This document shows, in pieces, positions 1 through 6,428 of a stretch of 8,118 bases of DNA (position 1 is the first letter of the stretch; each line of letters starts with the position of its first letter). Made by a program: the position numbers and the translations under genes. The stretch covers positions 1-8,118 of the forward strand of contig JASJYE010000092.1 of the NCBI GenBank assembly GCA_030123645.1, in the 5' to 3' direction. The stretch is from Candidatus Hydrogenedentota bacterium (lineage in GTDB: Bacteria > Hydrogenedentota > Hydrogenedentia > Hydrogenedentales > GCA-2746185). The notes below the pieces were generated by a model. The model worked only from the letters and a program-made list of their open reading frames with translations, was not told the origin of the DNA and ran no database searches.

Positions 1-1428
1 ATTCGGAACTTCCGTGAAGACCATGCCGCCTCCGCTCTCCGACACGGGCCGCTCGCGAGGCGTGAATTCCACTTCCACATTCAGGTGATCGTCCAGCGTG
101 TACGTAAGCATCGCCAGCAATTGCTCATCGTCTCTGTCCGGTCCCGATGCCACATCTATCGGCGGGCTGTTCGGGTTGTCCAAATTGTCCTCAGAGTTGT
201 CATAATGGGCGATCATCTCAATCCGCGTACCCACCGGCGCGGCGACAGGCCGCTCGAACCGATACGACGCCGTCCAGCGCTTCTTGTACTCGGGGATCCA
301 CATCAGCGTCCGCGAAAGGCCATCCGGATACGTCGCCTTGACCTCGAGGCTCTTTGCCAAGGACCCCAAATACGGGTTAATGCCGATGAGATGGACGTTT
401 TCCTCCATCGTCAGCTCAGCCCTGACCTCCTGGTTCGATTCCTCGGCCTTGATCACGAAGTCCGGGTTCTTCACCACCTTCGATTCCACAAGCAGGTCGA
501 CTTCTTCACCCGGCTGCGCGATATACAAACCCAACTTCGAATTGTCCCGGATGTCCTCCGACCAATCCGCGAAATCCGGCCGTCTGTACTCAATGCGCAA
601 TTGAACCTTTGAACCTTTGCGAAGCAACCGGCCCGCTGCGTCAGGAAACAATACCGGCCCATCGCCCCGCACCCACTGCCCGACGAAGTGAGGTCCCTCC
701 GGCATCTCGCGAAGCCGCACCTGCACTCTCTCGTCCTCATCCGCCAGCGGGTCATACGCCGTCTTTACCTCCACTTCGATGGGAGGCATTTCCACGCCTT
801 CCGGGTCCAACACATACGCCGTCATCCGGAAGATGTTCTTCGGGTTCTCCACGAGGAACTCGTAGCCCGTAATGTACGTGTCCTCCTCAATTTCAACCGC
901 GAGAACGACTTCCGCCGTATCGTACTGCTGGTTCGCGGGGACGACGTGGCCCTGCGGCTGCGAAAAAATCAAGTCCGGCCGCCCGAATGCCCAATCCGCC
1001 CGCTGGAACTGCTCCGGGACCGGCAGGTTCCGGTAGGGCCCTTGCGGCCCGCCGCCGTTGGCCCACGCACTGATAAGGTTCACCTCTTCGACAGTAAGTT
1101 CTTTCACATTGGAAAATGAACCGAAACGCTCGTCCGGTTTCCAAGGCGGCATGCGGCCCATCACTATCTCTTCTTCCATCGCCGTCTTCCACGCCCAAGC
1201 GCCCGGCATCGTGTCCGTCCCGTAGACGGTAAAGTCCGCATAATCAGGCGCGATGCCCCCGGGGTGGTGGCAAGTCATGCACTTTTCAATGAGAATAGCG
1301 CGAATGTGCTCGCTCCACGTGACCTCGGTAGTGATGCGCGTATGCGCCCTAGCTCGATCAGTGACAGACAAGACCGTCACAATCAGTAGCGCGATCATGC
1401 TAATCGCGCCAAGAACCTTGCATTTCAA
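1..1428 (-). CDS. Secreted c-type cytochrome fused to a copper monooxygenase-like (PHM-type) domain, 3' end outside window
   Basis: The first 476 codons are visible with no stop; the gene runs off the left edge. The start is TTG at 1428: AGGAGG lies 6 nt upstream, an in-frame TAA precedes it, and the nearby ATG (1423) is in another frame and hits a stop. Residues 1-28 form a signal peptide (hydrophobic core, ARA before the mature end), so the protein is exported. A haem c site CMTCH is at residues 50-54, followed by PGGIAP and by MPPW at 93-96, whose Met is a plausible axial ligand. This CxxCHxPG...MPPW block is typical of large cytochrome/monooxygenase fusions in Planctomycetes- and Acidobacteria-like bacteria. 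Residues ~120-450 follow the family's C-terminal copper type II ascorbate-dependent monooxygenase-like domain, including HYDNSEDN at 408-415. The family's His-His is Phe200-Arg201 here and its HxH is Tyr353-Leu-Gly355, so copper catalysis is doubtful. Substrate unknown; a periplasmic redox or binding role is inferred. Confidence 0.85.
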   Translation of the reverse strand, partial: MKCKVLGAISMIALLIVTVLSVTDRARAHTRITTEVTWSEHIRAILIEKCMTCHHPGGIAPDYADFTVYGTDTMPGAWAWKTAMEEEIVMGRMPPWKPDERFGSFSNVKELTVEEVNLISAWANGGGPQGPYRNLPVPEQFQRADWAFGRPDLIFSQPQGHVVPANQQYDTAEVVLAVEIEEDTYITGYEFLVENPKNIFRMTAYVLDPEGVEMPPIEVEVKTAYDPLADEDERVQVRLREMPEGPHFVGQWVRGDGPVLFPDAAGRLLRKGSKVQLRIEYRRPDFADWSEDIRDNSKLGLYIAQPGEEVDLLVESKVVKNPDFVIKAEESNQEVRAELTMEENVHLIGINPYLGSLAKSLEVKATYPDGLSRTLMWIPEYKKRWTASYRFERPVAAPVGTRIEMIAHYDNSEDNLDNPNSPPIDVASGPDRDDEQLLAMLTYTLDDHLNVEVEFTPRERPVSESGGGMVFTEVPN

Positions 1429-1434
1429 GGCTTA

Positions 1435-1440
1435 CCTCCT
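1435..1440 (-). promoter_or_regulatory. Ribosome binding site fixing a TTG start
   Basis: AGGAGG on the minus strand, 6 nt before TTG at 1428. The spacing is ideal. It rules out the ATG at 1423, which would give only a seven-codon peptide, and favours TTG over the internal in-frame ATG at codon 11, which would lose half of the signal peptide. Confidence 0.85.
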
Positions 1441-1799
1441 TTTGTTTCGGATATTCTTCTAGCACGATCTGAGCGCCCGGAGCCTCCAACTATCAAAGAC
1501 ACGCTTGTACCTAAGCCTTCGGGGGTCCTCGCACTCAGAATACGCGGAAAGCGAAGCAAAAAAGGGACTTTTTGGCCCTTTCAAAAGTAGACGCAAGCGA
1601 AGCGAGGCACGAGCGAAGACGTGTCTGTCCCTTTTCTTGCCTCCTGCCGCGATAAGCGCCGTATTTGCTACCCTCCTTGGATCTGAACGCTCACGATTGT
1701 ACTTAGCGTGCTTACTCCGTTTCCACATCGAGAACTTCATCCTACCCAATAAAGCCCGGACATCATTCTCCTCGAGAATCGCTTGCGATATACTTAAAC
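1441..1799. other. Non-coding gap upstream of the cytochrome gene
   Basis: No credible intact gene. Long open frames cross it on both strands (plus 1505-1990, minus 1459-1911), but their products are Arg/Ser-rich, resemble no family I know, and have no Shine-Dalgarno site. The gap must hold the promoter of the minus-strand cytochrome gene; I found no convincing -35/-10 pair. It also contains the REP-like hairpin element at 1551-1640 and, from 1707, the open but start-less frame leading into the rhomboid remnant. Confidence 0.5.
1551..1640. repeat. REP-like hairpin element
   Basis: Arms AAAAGGGAC (1560-1568) and GTCCCTTTT (1627-1635) are perfect 9-bp inverted repeats about 58 nt apart. Nested in the left part is AAAGGG (1561-1566) with CCCTTT (1576-1581), a 6-bp stem with a 9-nt loop, so the two pairings are mutually exclusive. 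Short repeats of GCGAAGC-like sequence occur at 1551-1557, 1595-1605 and 1611-1619. The right end reads GTGTCTGTCCCTTTT; its complement GGGACAGACAC resembles a motif I associate with REP elements linked to RAYT transposases. That link is from memory. No transposase gene lies in the window. Confidence 0.45.
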
Positions 1800-1985
1800 G
1801 CTCGGAATCCGTATTGGGCCGCTTTCGACGTCTACAGCGCCATACGGCGAAGGGGCCACGTGGCCTACTGGGCGCATCTCGGCGGCTTCGGGGCCGGATT
1901 CCTAACCGCAACGCTTCTGCTCTATTCAGGCCTCATTCAGATGACGTCAACGGAGCAGTCGCTGTACGATGTCCTCGGCGACTAG
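1800..1985 (+). pseudogene. Rhomboid-family intramembrane serine protease, C-terminal remnant
   Basis: This frame ends at TAG 1983-1985 and reads ...WAAFDVYSAI, then GHVAYWAHLGGFGAGFL, then a hydrophobic stretch and a tail ending SLYDVLGD. The AHxxGxxxG pattern (His codon 1875-1877) is the signature of the last catalytic helix of rhomboid proteases, where that His is half of the Ser-His dyad; the tail also fits Planctomycetes-type rhomboids. The rest is missing: no GxSG serine motif and no earlier membrane helices. The frame is open only back to a TAG at 1704-1706, with no ATG before the motif. It is therefore a 3' fragment of about 60 codons, not expressed as a protease. The boundary at 1800 marks where I can still recognise the family; decayed sequence may extend further left. 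Confidence 0.7.
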
Positions 1986-2045
1986 CCTGATTTCGCCTCT
2001 CCGCACCCCGCCTTTGTAGGTGGAAGCTAACTCACGGACGGACGA

Positions 2046-4091
2046 TTAGCCGGCAACCGGGGCCGGCTCTTCGCGCGGCATTTCGGAAATGATTCCCGAT
2101 TGGCAGACGAAGACCATGGTTTCACCGTTGTTCGAAGACGTAGTGACCGACACGCCCGGCCCCGGCGGCGTCTCACTGTTGAGGAAGACAGGGTCGGCGA
2201 GAAGCCTTACCCCGGGGTCGAATTTGCCCATGGCCCGCATTTCGATCTGCGATTCATCCTCTTCGCCGATATCCATCTGGTAGGCCTCCCAGATTTCGGC
2301 CTTGGAATCATGGAACTGTGCCCGTAGATCCTTAATTTCCGTGCGGAACTTCCTGGAGAATTCTATCCGCGAGCGAATCGATCGAAGCATCAACGCGGTG
2401 AAAGTATCGGAAACTCGGCGAGCCACCGCGGAGTCGCTCGGGTCGTTTTGAACCTTCGTGATGATTTCTTTGAGTGCAAGCAGCTTGGATTTCTTCTTCG
2501 AGTCTTCGATTAGAAGATTATTCGCTTGCAGTACCGCACGGGTCTTCGCTTCGTTCTGGCTGATCGTTTCTTTCAGCTCCGCGGCCTCTTTCCGCCAACG
2601 CGCCAATTTCTGGCCGACATCGCCCAAGGTATTTCTCAACGCCAAAGGAGAGGAGCCGCCTGCGAAAAGGCTCTTTCGAAAATTCGCGATGCTTTCTCTT
2701 TCCTCCCTTACCGAGTCGTCTGCTTCCGCGCCCTCTTGAAGACGATCGATATCGCCGTCCAGTTCGTCCAGGAGGCGCACCGTATCGCTGCCACCCGGCA
2801 GGACCGCCTCCTTTAGGTCTTGATCTTGCGACGCCTCCAGGCTGCACGCTGCAGCGGAGTAGAGGGCGTTCAGACTCAGGATGATTCGGTTGACGACGTT
2901 CAAGCGCGCCTGCGCGGCCACCATGTTGTCCATGAGCACCGCGATGTCCCCGCCCACCAGCAAGTGCGTTATGGCATTCGCGGCGAACTGTTCGGCCTCG
3001 CTCAGCGCAAGAACCATTTGCTGGTTCGTAAAGTTCAGCTTCGAGCGCAACCGCATCACGCGCGACACGTCCGAAGACATCTCGCGCCCGGGATTCTCGC
3101 CGTAGTCTTTGCATGACAGGCGATTGCGAAAAATGATGTTTAGCGGGCGATTGACCGATTGCACGAATCTATCGGCCGTTATCTCGGCGCCAACGTGGAT
3201 CTCACCGCCTTCGACCTCGTTTTCGATGCGGATCGTCTTAGAGAAGAGCCGCCCCTCCAAGGTCGCATCGCGAATGCTTATGCACTCTCCCCCGAAGATG
3301 AGCTTAGCCCGCTGGGCTCGCCGGCAGTGAATCCAACCCCTCTTCGAAACGACAAACGCACCGTCGACGATGTTGCGCGCGCGAATGTCGCCGTTTCGTG
3401 CGATAACAACGCCACAAACGTTTTCAAGCACCTCGCAGCCGCCCGATACTGCCACTCGTCCCATGACGTAGCCGTCTACGACGCAGTCTCCGTCCTCGAC
3501 GACCAAGGTCGCACTTTCCGGGACATCGCCCAGTACGCGCAAGTGGCCTCGCTGCCTCAAGACCGGGCCCCGGCTCGGAAGCTCGACGCCTGCGACCATC
3601 CGCACTTCCTGAGCGCGCGCCTTGCGGATGTCGTCCGTGTTCACGACGCGGAACCGCTGAGACAGGTTGGGCAGCCCGCGTTCTGGAGGAAGCGATTCGT
3701 AGCGCTGTCTGATCTTGTCGATATGCCGCTCCAGCCCCTTACAAATGCGCTCGAAGGCGTGGCTGTTCTTGGCACGGCAAGCCAAGTCATAAACTTTCAG
3801 GAGTAACAACAGCTCGTCGCGGCCAAGCGTGTCTGCATTCCCCTGATGAACGATGTCCAGAAGCTCGCGCAGAAGCGTCTGGTGTCTTCGCCCCTCGGTC
3901 TGCAGCTCTTGGGTATCAGCGGTTTCAATCCACTTTTCTATCGTGCCCGGAAGCTTGTCTTCATCTTCAATGCGCGGCGCGTCCTGTCTTCGCTCCGACA
4001 GCCACAAGTCGCAGAGCGCCGCATCCTGAATGCCCAAGGATTGAAGTTCCTCGTCCGACAGCATGAGGATGAACTGTAACAACCTAATCAT
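2046..4091 (-). CDS. FapA/DUF342-like beta-helix and coiled-coil protein
   Basis: 681 residues. ATG at 4091 is the first possible start, since an in-frame TAG lies three codons upstream; an AAGGG ribosome site sits about 10 nt before it. There is no signal peptide or membrane segment, so it is probably cytoplasmic. Three zones are visible: a mostly helical, charged N-terminal region (1-170); a central short-period beta-strand repeat region (~176-310) with runs such as LRVLGDVPESATLVVEDGD and IARNGDIRARNIVDG, typical of the right-handed beta-helix of DUF342/FapA proteins; and a long helical, coiled-coil-prone region (~340-610) followed by a short proline-rich tail. FapA-family proteins share this helix-plus-coiled-coil plan and have been linked to flagellar assembly or envelope scaffolding, but no flagellar gene is nearby, so no specific role is assigned. 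A sigma70-type promoter at 4293-4321 and a ~195-nt leader precede it. An uncharacterised polymer-forming scaffold is an alternative description. Confidence 0.7.
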   Translation of the reverse strand: MIRLLQFILMLSDEELQSLGIQDAALCDLWLSERRQDAPRIEDEDKLPGTIEKWIETADTQELQTEGRRHQTLLRELLDIVHQGNADTLGRDELLLLLKVYDLACRAKNSHAFERICKGLERHIDKIRQRYESLPPERGLPNLSQRFRVVNTDDIRKARAQEVRMVAGVELPSRGPVLRQRGHLRVLGDVPESATLVVEDGDCVVDGYVMGRVAVSGGCEVLENVCGVVIARNGDIRARNIVDGAFVVSKRGWIHCRRAQRAKLIFGGECISIRDATLEGRLFSKTIRIENEVEGGEIHVGAEITADRFVQSVNRPLNIIFRNRLSCKDYGENPGREMSSDVSRVMRLRSKLNFTNQQMVLALSEAEQFAANAITHLLVGGDIAVLMDNMVAAQARLNVVNRIILSLNALYSAAACSLEASQDQDLKEAVLPGGSDTVRLLDELDGDIDRLQEGAEADDSVREERESIANFRKSLFAGGSSPLALRNTLGDVGQKLARWRKEAAELKETISQNEAKTRAVLQANNLLIEDSKKKSKLLALKEIITKVQNDPSDSAVARRVSDTFTALMLRSIRSRIEFSRKFRTEIKDLRAQFHDSKAEIWEAYQMDIGEEDESQIEMRAMGKFDPGVRLLADPVFLNSETPPGPGVSVTTSSNNGETMVFVCQSGIISEMPREEPAPVAG

Positions 4092-4443
4092 GCGAGGCTA
4101 CCCTTCATTGGTCGCGAGATCGCGATTCCAGCCCGGTTGAGCGGACACGCGACGGTGATACGCAGCAGACAACACGCCTGGATACCGAAGCGATCAGGAA
4201 GATCCTTGACACAACGAATGGATGCACAGACCCCCTCAATAGACCGCGCGCTACTCGCGAATCTGTCCCCCCTGGAACTAAACGCGTCTCAGATTATACC
4301 TGCAAGTATGAATTTTGACAATACTTCTTTCGAGGCTGTTTCAAGAACTACGACTGCACGGCATTCCAACGATCCCAGGCATAGCCCAGGCGGCTGGAAG
4401 CCTCTTGTCGCGCGGCCAACGGGCTCCCGGCATCGGCTCGACC
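4092..4443. other. Intergenic region: FapA-like gene promoter and leader
   Basis: No intact gene. Reading the minus strand from right to left, it holds about 120 nt after the aldolase stop with no clear terminator, the sigma70 promoter (4293-4321), and a ~195-nt leader ending at the ATG at 4091. In the leader the 14-base TCGCGA-GA-TCGCGA (4112-4125) forms a perfect 6-bp stem just upstream of the ribosome site. A possible upstream ORF begins GTG (4225-4227), 3 nt after GAGGGGG, runs 40 codons and stops with TGA (4105-4107), 13 nt before the main start. Its product is not recognisable, and the short Shine-Dalgarno spacing makes translation uncertain. Confidence 0.45.
4293..4321 (-). promoter_or_regulatory. 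Sigma70-type promoter of the FapA-like gene
   Basis: On the minus strand: -35 TTGTCA (4316-4321, one mismatch to TTGACA), exactly 17 nt spacer, -10 TATAAT (4293-4298, perfect). Predicted transcription start near 4286, giving a ~195-nt leader. This is the best consensus promoter in the window and points toward the gene starting at 4091. Confidence 0.75.
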
Positions 4444-5337
4444 CTAAATCAGGCCGACCTTCACCAGGACCTTCGCGAGGTCCTTCTTTTCGGAAGAGCT
4501 AAGCTCTCGATGCGGAGGCCGCACATGGCCCACATCGTATCCTTGCAGACGAATCGCCTCCTTGTACGCCGCAATCAGTTGGCCGTTCCCCAGTGCTACC
4601 TTCACCTCTGCCAAGCTGCGCTGATCTTTGAGCGCACGCTTAAGATTCACATCTTTAACGCAATTGAAAATCGAGATGAACAGCTCCGGCACCACGTTCG
4701 CCGTCATCGAGACCGAGCCCGCGGCGCCGCTCAAGTACGCCTGGAAGCCCAATTCATCTGCGCCGTTTAGCGTCGTAAAACCTTTCGGCGCTGTTGCGGC
4801 CACGCGGCTGAGATACGCCAGGTCCCCACTGCTGTCCTTGATGCCGACCACCGAGTCCACCTTGCGCGCCAGCTCGGAAATCAACGCGGGGGAGAGCGCG
4901 TTGCCCGTGAACCGCGGGATGTTGTACAGAAACAGCGGCATCTCAGGCGCCGCCTTCGCCACAAGCTGAAAATGAGCGAAGAGCGCGCGGTCGTCATACT
5001 TGTAGAACGAAGGCGCGTAGACTGCGACAGCGACGGCCCCTGCGTCCCTCGCGTGACGAGTCAGCGCGATCGTGCCCGCGGTGTCAAGACACCCCGTCTG
5101 GATCACCACGCGAACACGCTTTCCGACCGCCCCAATGATTTCCTCCGCAAGTTGCTTTCGCTCCTCGAGGGTCATTAGCAGGCCTTCGCCAGTCGAGCCA
5201 CACACAAATACCCCGTCCACGCCCCGGTCGGCCAATGTCGAGGCGAAGCTGCAGGCCTTCTCATAGTCGACATTAGCGCCGCCCCGCGTAAAGGGCGTCA
5301 AAAGCGCGGGTAGAATCCCTGAAAGCTTAAATCGCAT
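4444..5337 (-). CDS. Dihydrodipicolinate synthase / N-acetylneuraminate lyase superfamily aldolase
   Basis: 297 residues, the usual length of this class I aldolase family. Start chosen at ATG 5337, where family homology begins (MRFKLSGILPALLTPF); the frame stays open to 5445 but the extra 36 residues look like read-through of non-coding DNA. The ribosome site is weak (CAGG). Key residues: GSTGE at 47-51, the catalytic Tyr138 in YNIP, and the Schiff-base Lys167 in GIKDSSGD, so it should be an active pyruvate-type aldolase in the cytoplasm. Substrate: the Arg of the DHDPS YNVPxRTG motif is replaced (YNIPRFTG has Phe there), and GSTGE/IKDSSGD resemble N-acetylneuraminate lyase and sugar-acid aldolase branches more than true DapA. 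Lysine biosynthesis is therefore not the safest assignment; sialic acid or a 2-keto-3-deoxy sugar acid is possible. No lysine or sialic acid genes flank it. It probably has its own promoter (5424-5452). Confidence 0.85.
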   Translation of the reverse strand: MRFKLSGILPALLTPFTRGGANVDYEKACSFASTLADRGVDGVFVCGSTGEGLLMTLEERKQLAEEIIGAVGKRVRVVIQTGCLDTAGTIALTRHARDAGAVAVAVYAPSFYKYDDRALFAHFQLVAKAAPEMPLFLYNIPRFTGNALSPALISELARKVDSVVGIKDSSGDLAYLSRVAATAPKGFTTLNGADELGFQAYLSGAAGSVSMTANVVPELFISIFNCVKDVNLKRALKDQRSLAEVKVALGNGQLIAAYKEAIRLQGYDVGHVRPPHRELSSSEKKDLAKVLVKVGLI

Positions 5338-5623
5338 AGGCCTGTTACGAACTCCCGTTTCTCGTGAAATACGCCGCCCCGCTGGGCGTCGCCAAAGGAT
5401 GAAGACACGCCGCCAGACCATAGAATGTACACTGAGGATGCCCAATCTTCAAGAGCGGTGACGACTTCGCGTGATCTCTTCTTCTCCCTGCATGTCGTCG
5501 CAGCGAGCGCGGCTTGACATTCCCGAGCACGGAACTCCTTAAGCATATTCGGCCGGTCTGGCAGAATGCCCACTCAATATTGCTGCATAGTCCGGCAAAG
5601 GGAATCATCAACAAAAGGCCGCC
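5338..5623. other. Divergent gap between aldolase gene and CoA-transferase remnant
   Basis: No gene recognised. It carries the leader and candidate promoter of the minus-strand aldolase gene. On the plus side it should once have held the missing front of the CoA transferase, but I find no trace of its N-terminal motifs in any frame, so that part was deleted or replaced rather than merely mutated. An in-frame TAG at 5588-5590 closes the remnant's frame upstream. Confidence 0.4.
5424..5452 (-). promoter_or_regulatory. Candidate promoter of the aldolase gene
   Basis: On the minus strand: TTGAAG (5447-5452, 4/6 match to -35), 17-nt spacer, TACATT (5424-5429, 4/6 match to -10). Predicted start about 80 nt before ATG 5337. 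Moderate consensus only, but spacing and position fit. Confidence 0.4.
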
Positions 5624-6115
5624 CAGAGCAACATGCTCGACGGCGGCGCCCACATCTATGACGCCTACGAGTGCGCCGGCGGGAAATGGATCTCTATCGG
5701 CTCCATCGAGCCTCAGTTCTACCCGCTGCTGCTCGAGAAAGGCGAAATCGCCGATCCCGACTTCCAGAACCAGATGGGCCGGGAGAACTGGCCTCAGCTC
5801 AACGCTAAGATCGCGGACATCTTCAAATCGAAGACTCGCGACGAGTGGTGCGAGCTCATGGAGGGCAGCGACGTCTGCTTCGCGCCCGTGCTCAGTCTCG
5901 ACGAGGCACCCGAACATCCACACAACGCGTCGCGCGATGCCCTCATCGAAATTGATGGCCTCATGCAGCCCGCGCCCGCGCCCCGCTTCAGCCGCACACC
6001 CACCGCTCGGCCGGAACCGCCGCCCAAAGCGGGAGAGAATACGGATCAAATCCTTGCAGCATAGGGGTTTAGCGAAGAGGAAATCGCAGATCTCAGGTCT
6101 AAACAGGCTATTTGA
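5624..6115 (+). pseudogene. Alpha-methylacyl-CoA racemase / CaiB-BaiF CoA transferase, C-terminal remnant with in-frame stop
   Basis: From QSNMLDGGAHIYDAYE onward the frame matches the C-terminal part of alpha-methylacyl-CoA racemases and related family III CoA transferases: GKWISIGSIEPQFYPLLLEK, then RDEWCELM, then the strongly conserved APVLSLDEAPEHPHN and PAPAPRFSRTP. The family is about 360-380 residues; only the last ~160 are here, and the part carrying the catalytic Asp and most CoA-binding residues is missing. A TAG at 6062-6064 interrupts the frame after ILAA, yet the same frame continues as GFSEEEIADLRSKQAI and stops at TGA 6113-6115, which is the normal family ending. So the gene is both truncated at the front and broken by a nonsense mutation near its end. 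ATG 5633 lacks a clear ribosome site. Intact members interconvert 2-methylacyl-CoA epimers or transfer CoA between acids. Confidence 0.85.
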
Positions 6116-6196
6116 GCCCTTCTCGCGGCCGGAGTCGGCTGAGCAATCCTAAGCCATTGAAATCTATATACATAGGGCCTTCACACGGACACTCCT

Positions 6197-6226
6197 CTGC
6201 CATTTTTCACAATTTTGTGATACCAT
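6197..6226 (+). promoter_or_regulatory. Candidate promoter with overlapping palindromic operator
   Basis: The 14-bp sequence TCACAATTTTGTGA (6207-6220) is a perfect inverted repeat (TCACAA-TT-TTGTGA). It abuts a likely extended -10, TGA followed by TACCAT (6218-6226), so the palindrome fills the spacer and includes the TG element. A possible -35 is CTGCCA (6197-6202) with an 18-nt spacer. A dimeric repressor bound here would block RNA polymerase. The half-sites are in the opposite order to CRP/FNR sites (TCACA first, then TGTGA), so I do not assign it to that family. Confidence 0.45.
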
Positions 6227-6375
6227 AGTTTACCGAGAGCTGAAGTCTGACTGTCGTGTGGGCCGCGCAACGGACCGGAAACATGCGACCCGACTCGGGC
6301 CGCGATGCCCATCAACTGGGCTACTCGTTTCGGTGCCCTCTGCCGGCAGCAGTGCTGGGAGGAGACGTGGATATG

Positions 6376-6420
6376 CCTCTAGTAGTCGGGCGGGGATATC
6401 CCGATGACCGTCAGAGGAGG
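6376..6420 (+). promoter_or_regulatory. Stem that can mask the CBS gene ribosome site
   Basis: CCTCT (6376-6380) pairs with AGAGG (6413-6417), which contains the start of the Shine-Dalgarno run AGGAGGG (6415-6421), 7 nt before ATG 6429. Inside, TCGGG (6386-6390) pairs with CCCGA (6400-6404) around GGGATATCCC. Folding would partly hide the ribosome site, suggesting translational control; this is inference from pairing alone. Confidence 0.35.
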
Positions 6421-6428
6421 GTGGAGTC

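Larger units (their letters stand above)
6116..6428 (+). other. Intergenic region and structured leader of the CBS gene
   Basis: No coding sequence recognised. After ~80 nt of featureless DNA come the promoter/palindrome (6197-6226) and a leader of about 195 nt (start near 6233). Direct reading shows several hairpins in the leader: GCCCA-TCAAC-TGGGC (6307-6321), the 10-bp palindrome CTGCCGGCAG (6340-6349), and a two-tier stem (6376-6417) reaching into the ribosome site. I compared it by eye with cobalamin, TPP, SAM and c-di-GMP riboswitch signatures and recognise none. Confidence 0.4.

Noticed and set aside
1459..1911. Open frame of 150 codons on the minus strand
   Set aside because: Low-complexity Arg-rich product across the REP-like element; mirror of the non-coding DNA.
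1505..1990. Open frame of 161 codons on the plus strand
   Set aside because: Composition is Arg/Ser-rich, no ribosome site, no family resemblance, and it overlaps the rhomboid remnant in another frame, which does carry a clear motif.
4315..4337. Plus-strand promoter from TTGACA at 4315-4320
   Set aside because: No acceptable -10 at 16-18 nt and no plus-strand gene downstream; it is the overlap with the minus-strand -35.
5338..5445. Extended N-terminus of the aldolase
   Set aside because: The 36 extra residues have no family counterpart and cover the candidate promoter; homology begins at ATG 5337.
5345..6049. 234-codon minus-strand frame opposite the CoA-transferase remnant
   Set aside because: It is the antisense shadow of the GC-rich coding frame and has no start signal or recognisable domain.
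5514..6152. 212-codon plus-strand frame overlapping the CoA-transferase remnant
   Set aside because: Ser/Pro/Arg-rich shadow of the frame that has the real family motifs.
6207..6220. CRP/FNR binding site
   Set aside because: Those sites read TGTGA-N6-TCACA; here the half-sites are in the opposite order with a short spacer.
6233..6428. Known riboswitch class in the CBS leader
   Set aside because: No cobalamin box, TPP, SAM or c-di-GMP core motif could be recognised by eye.
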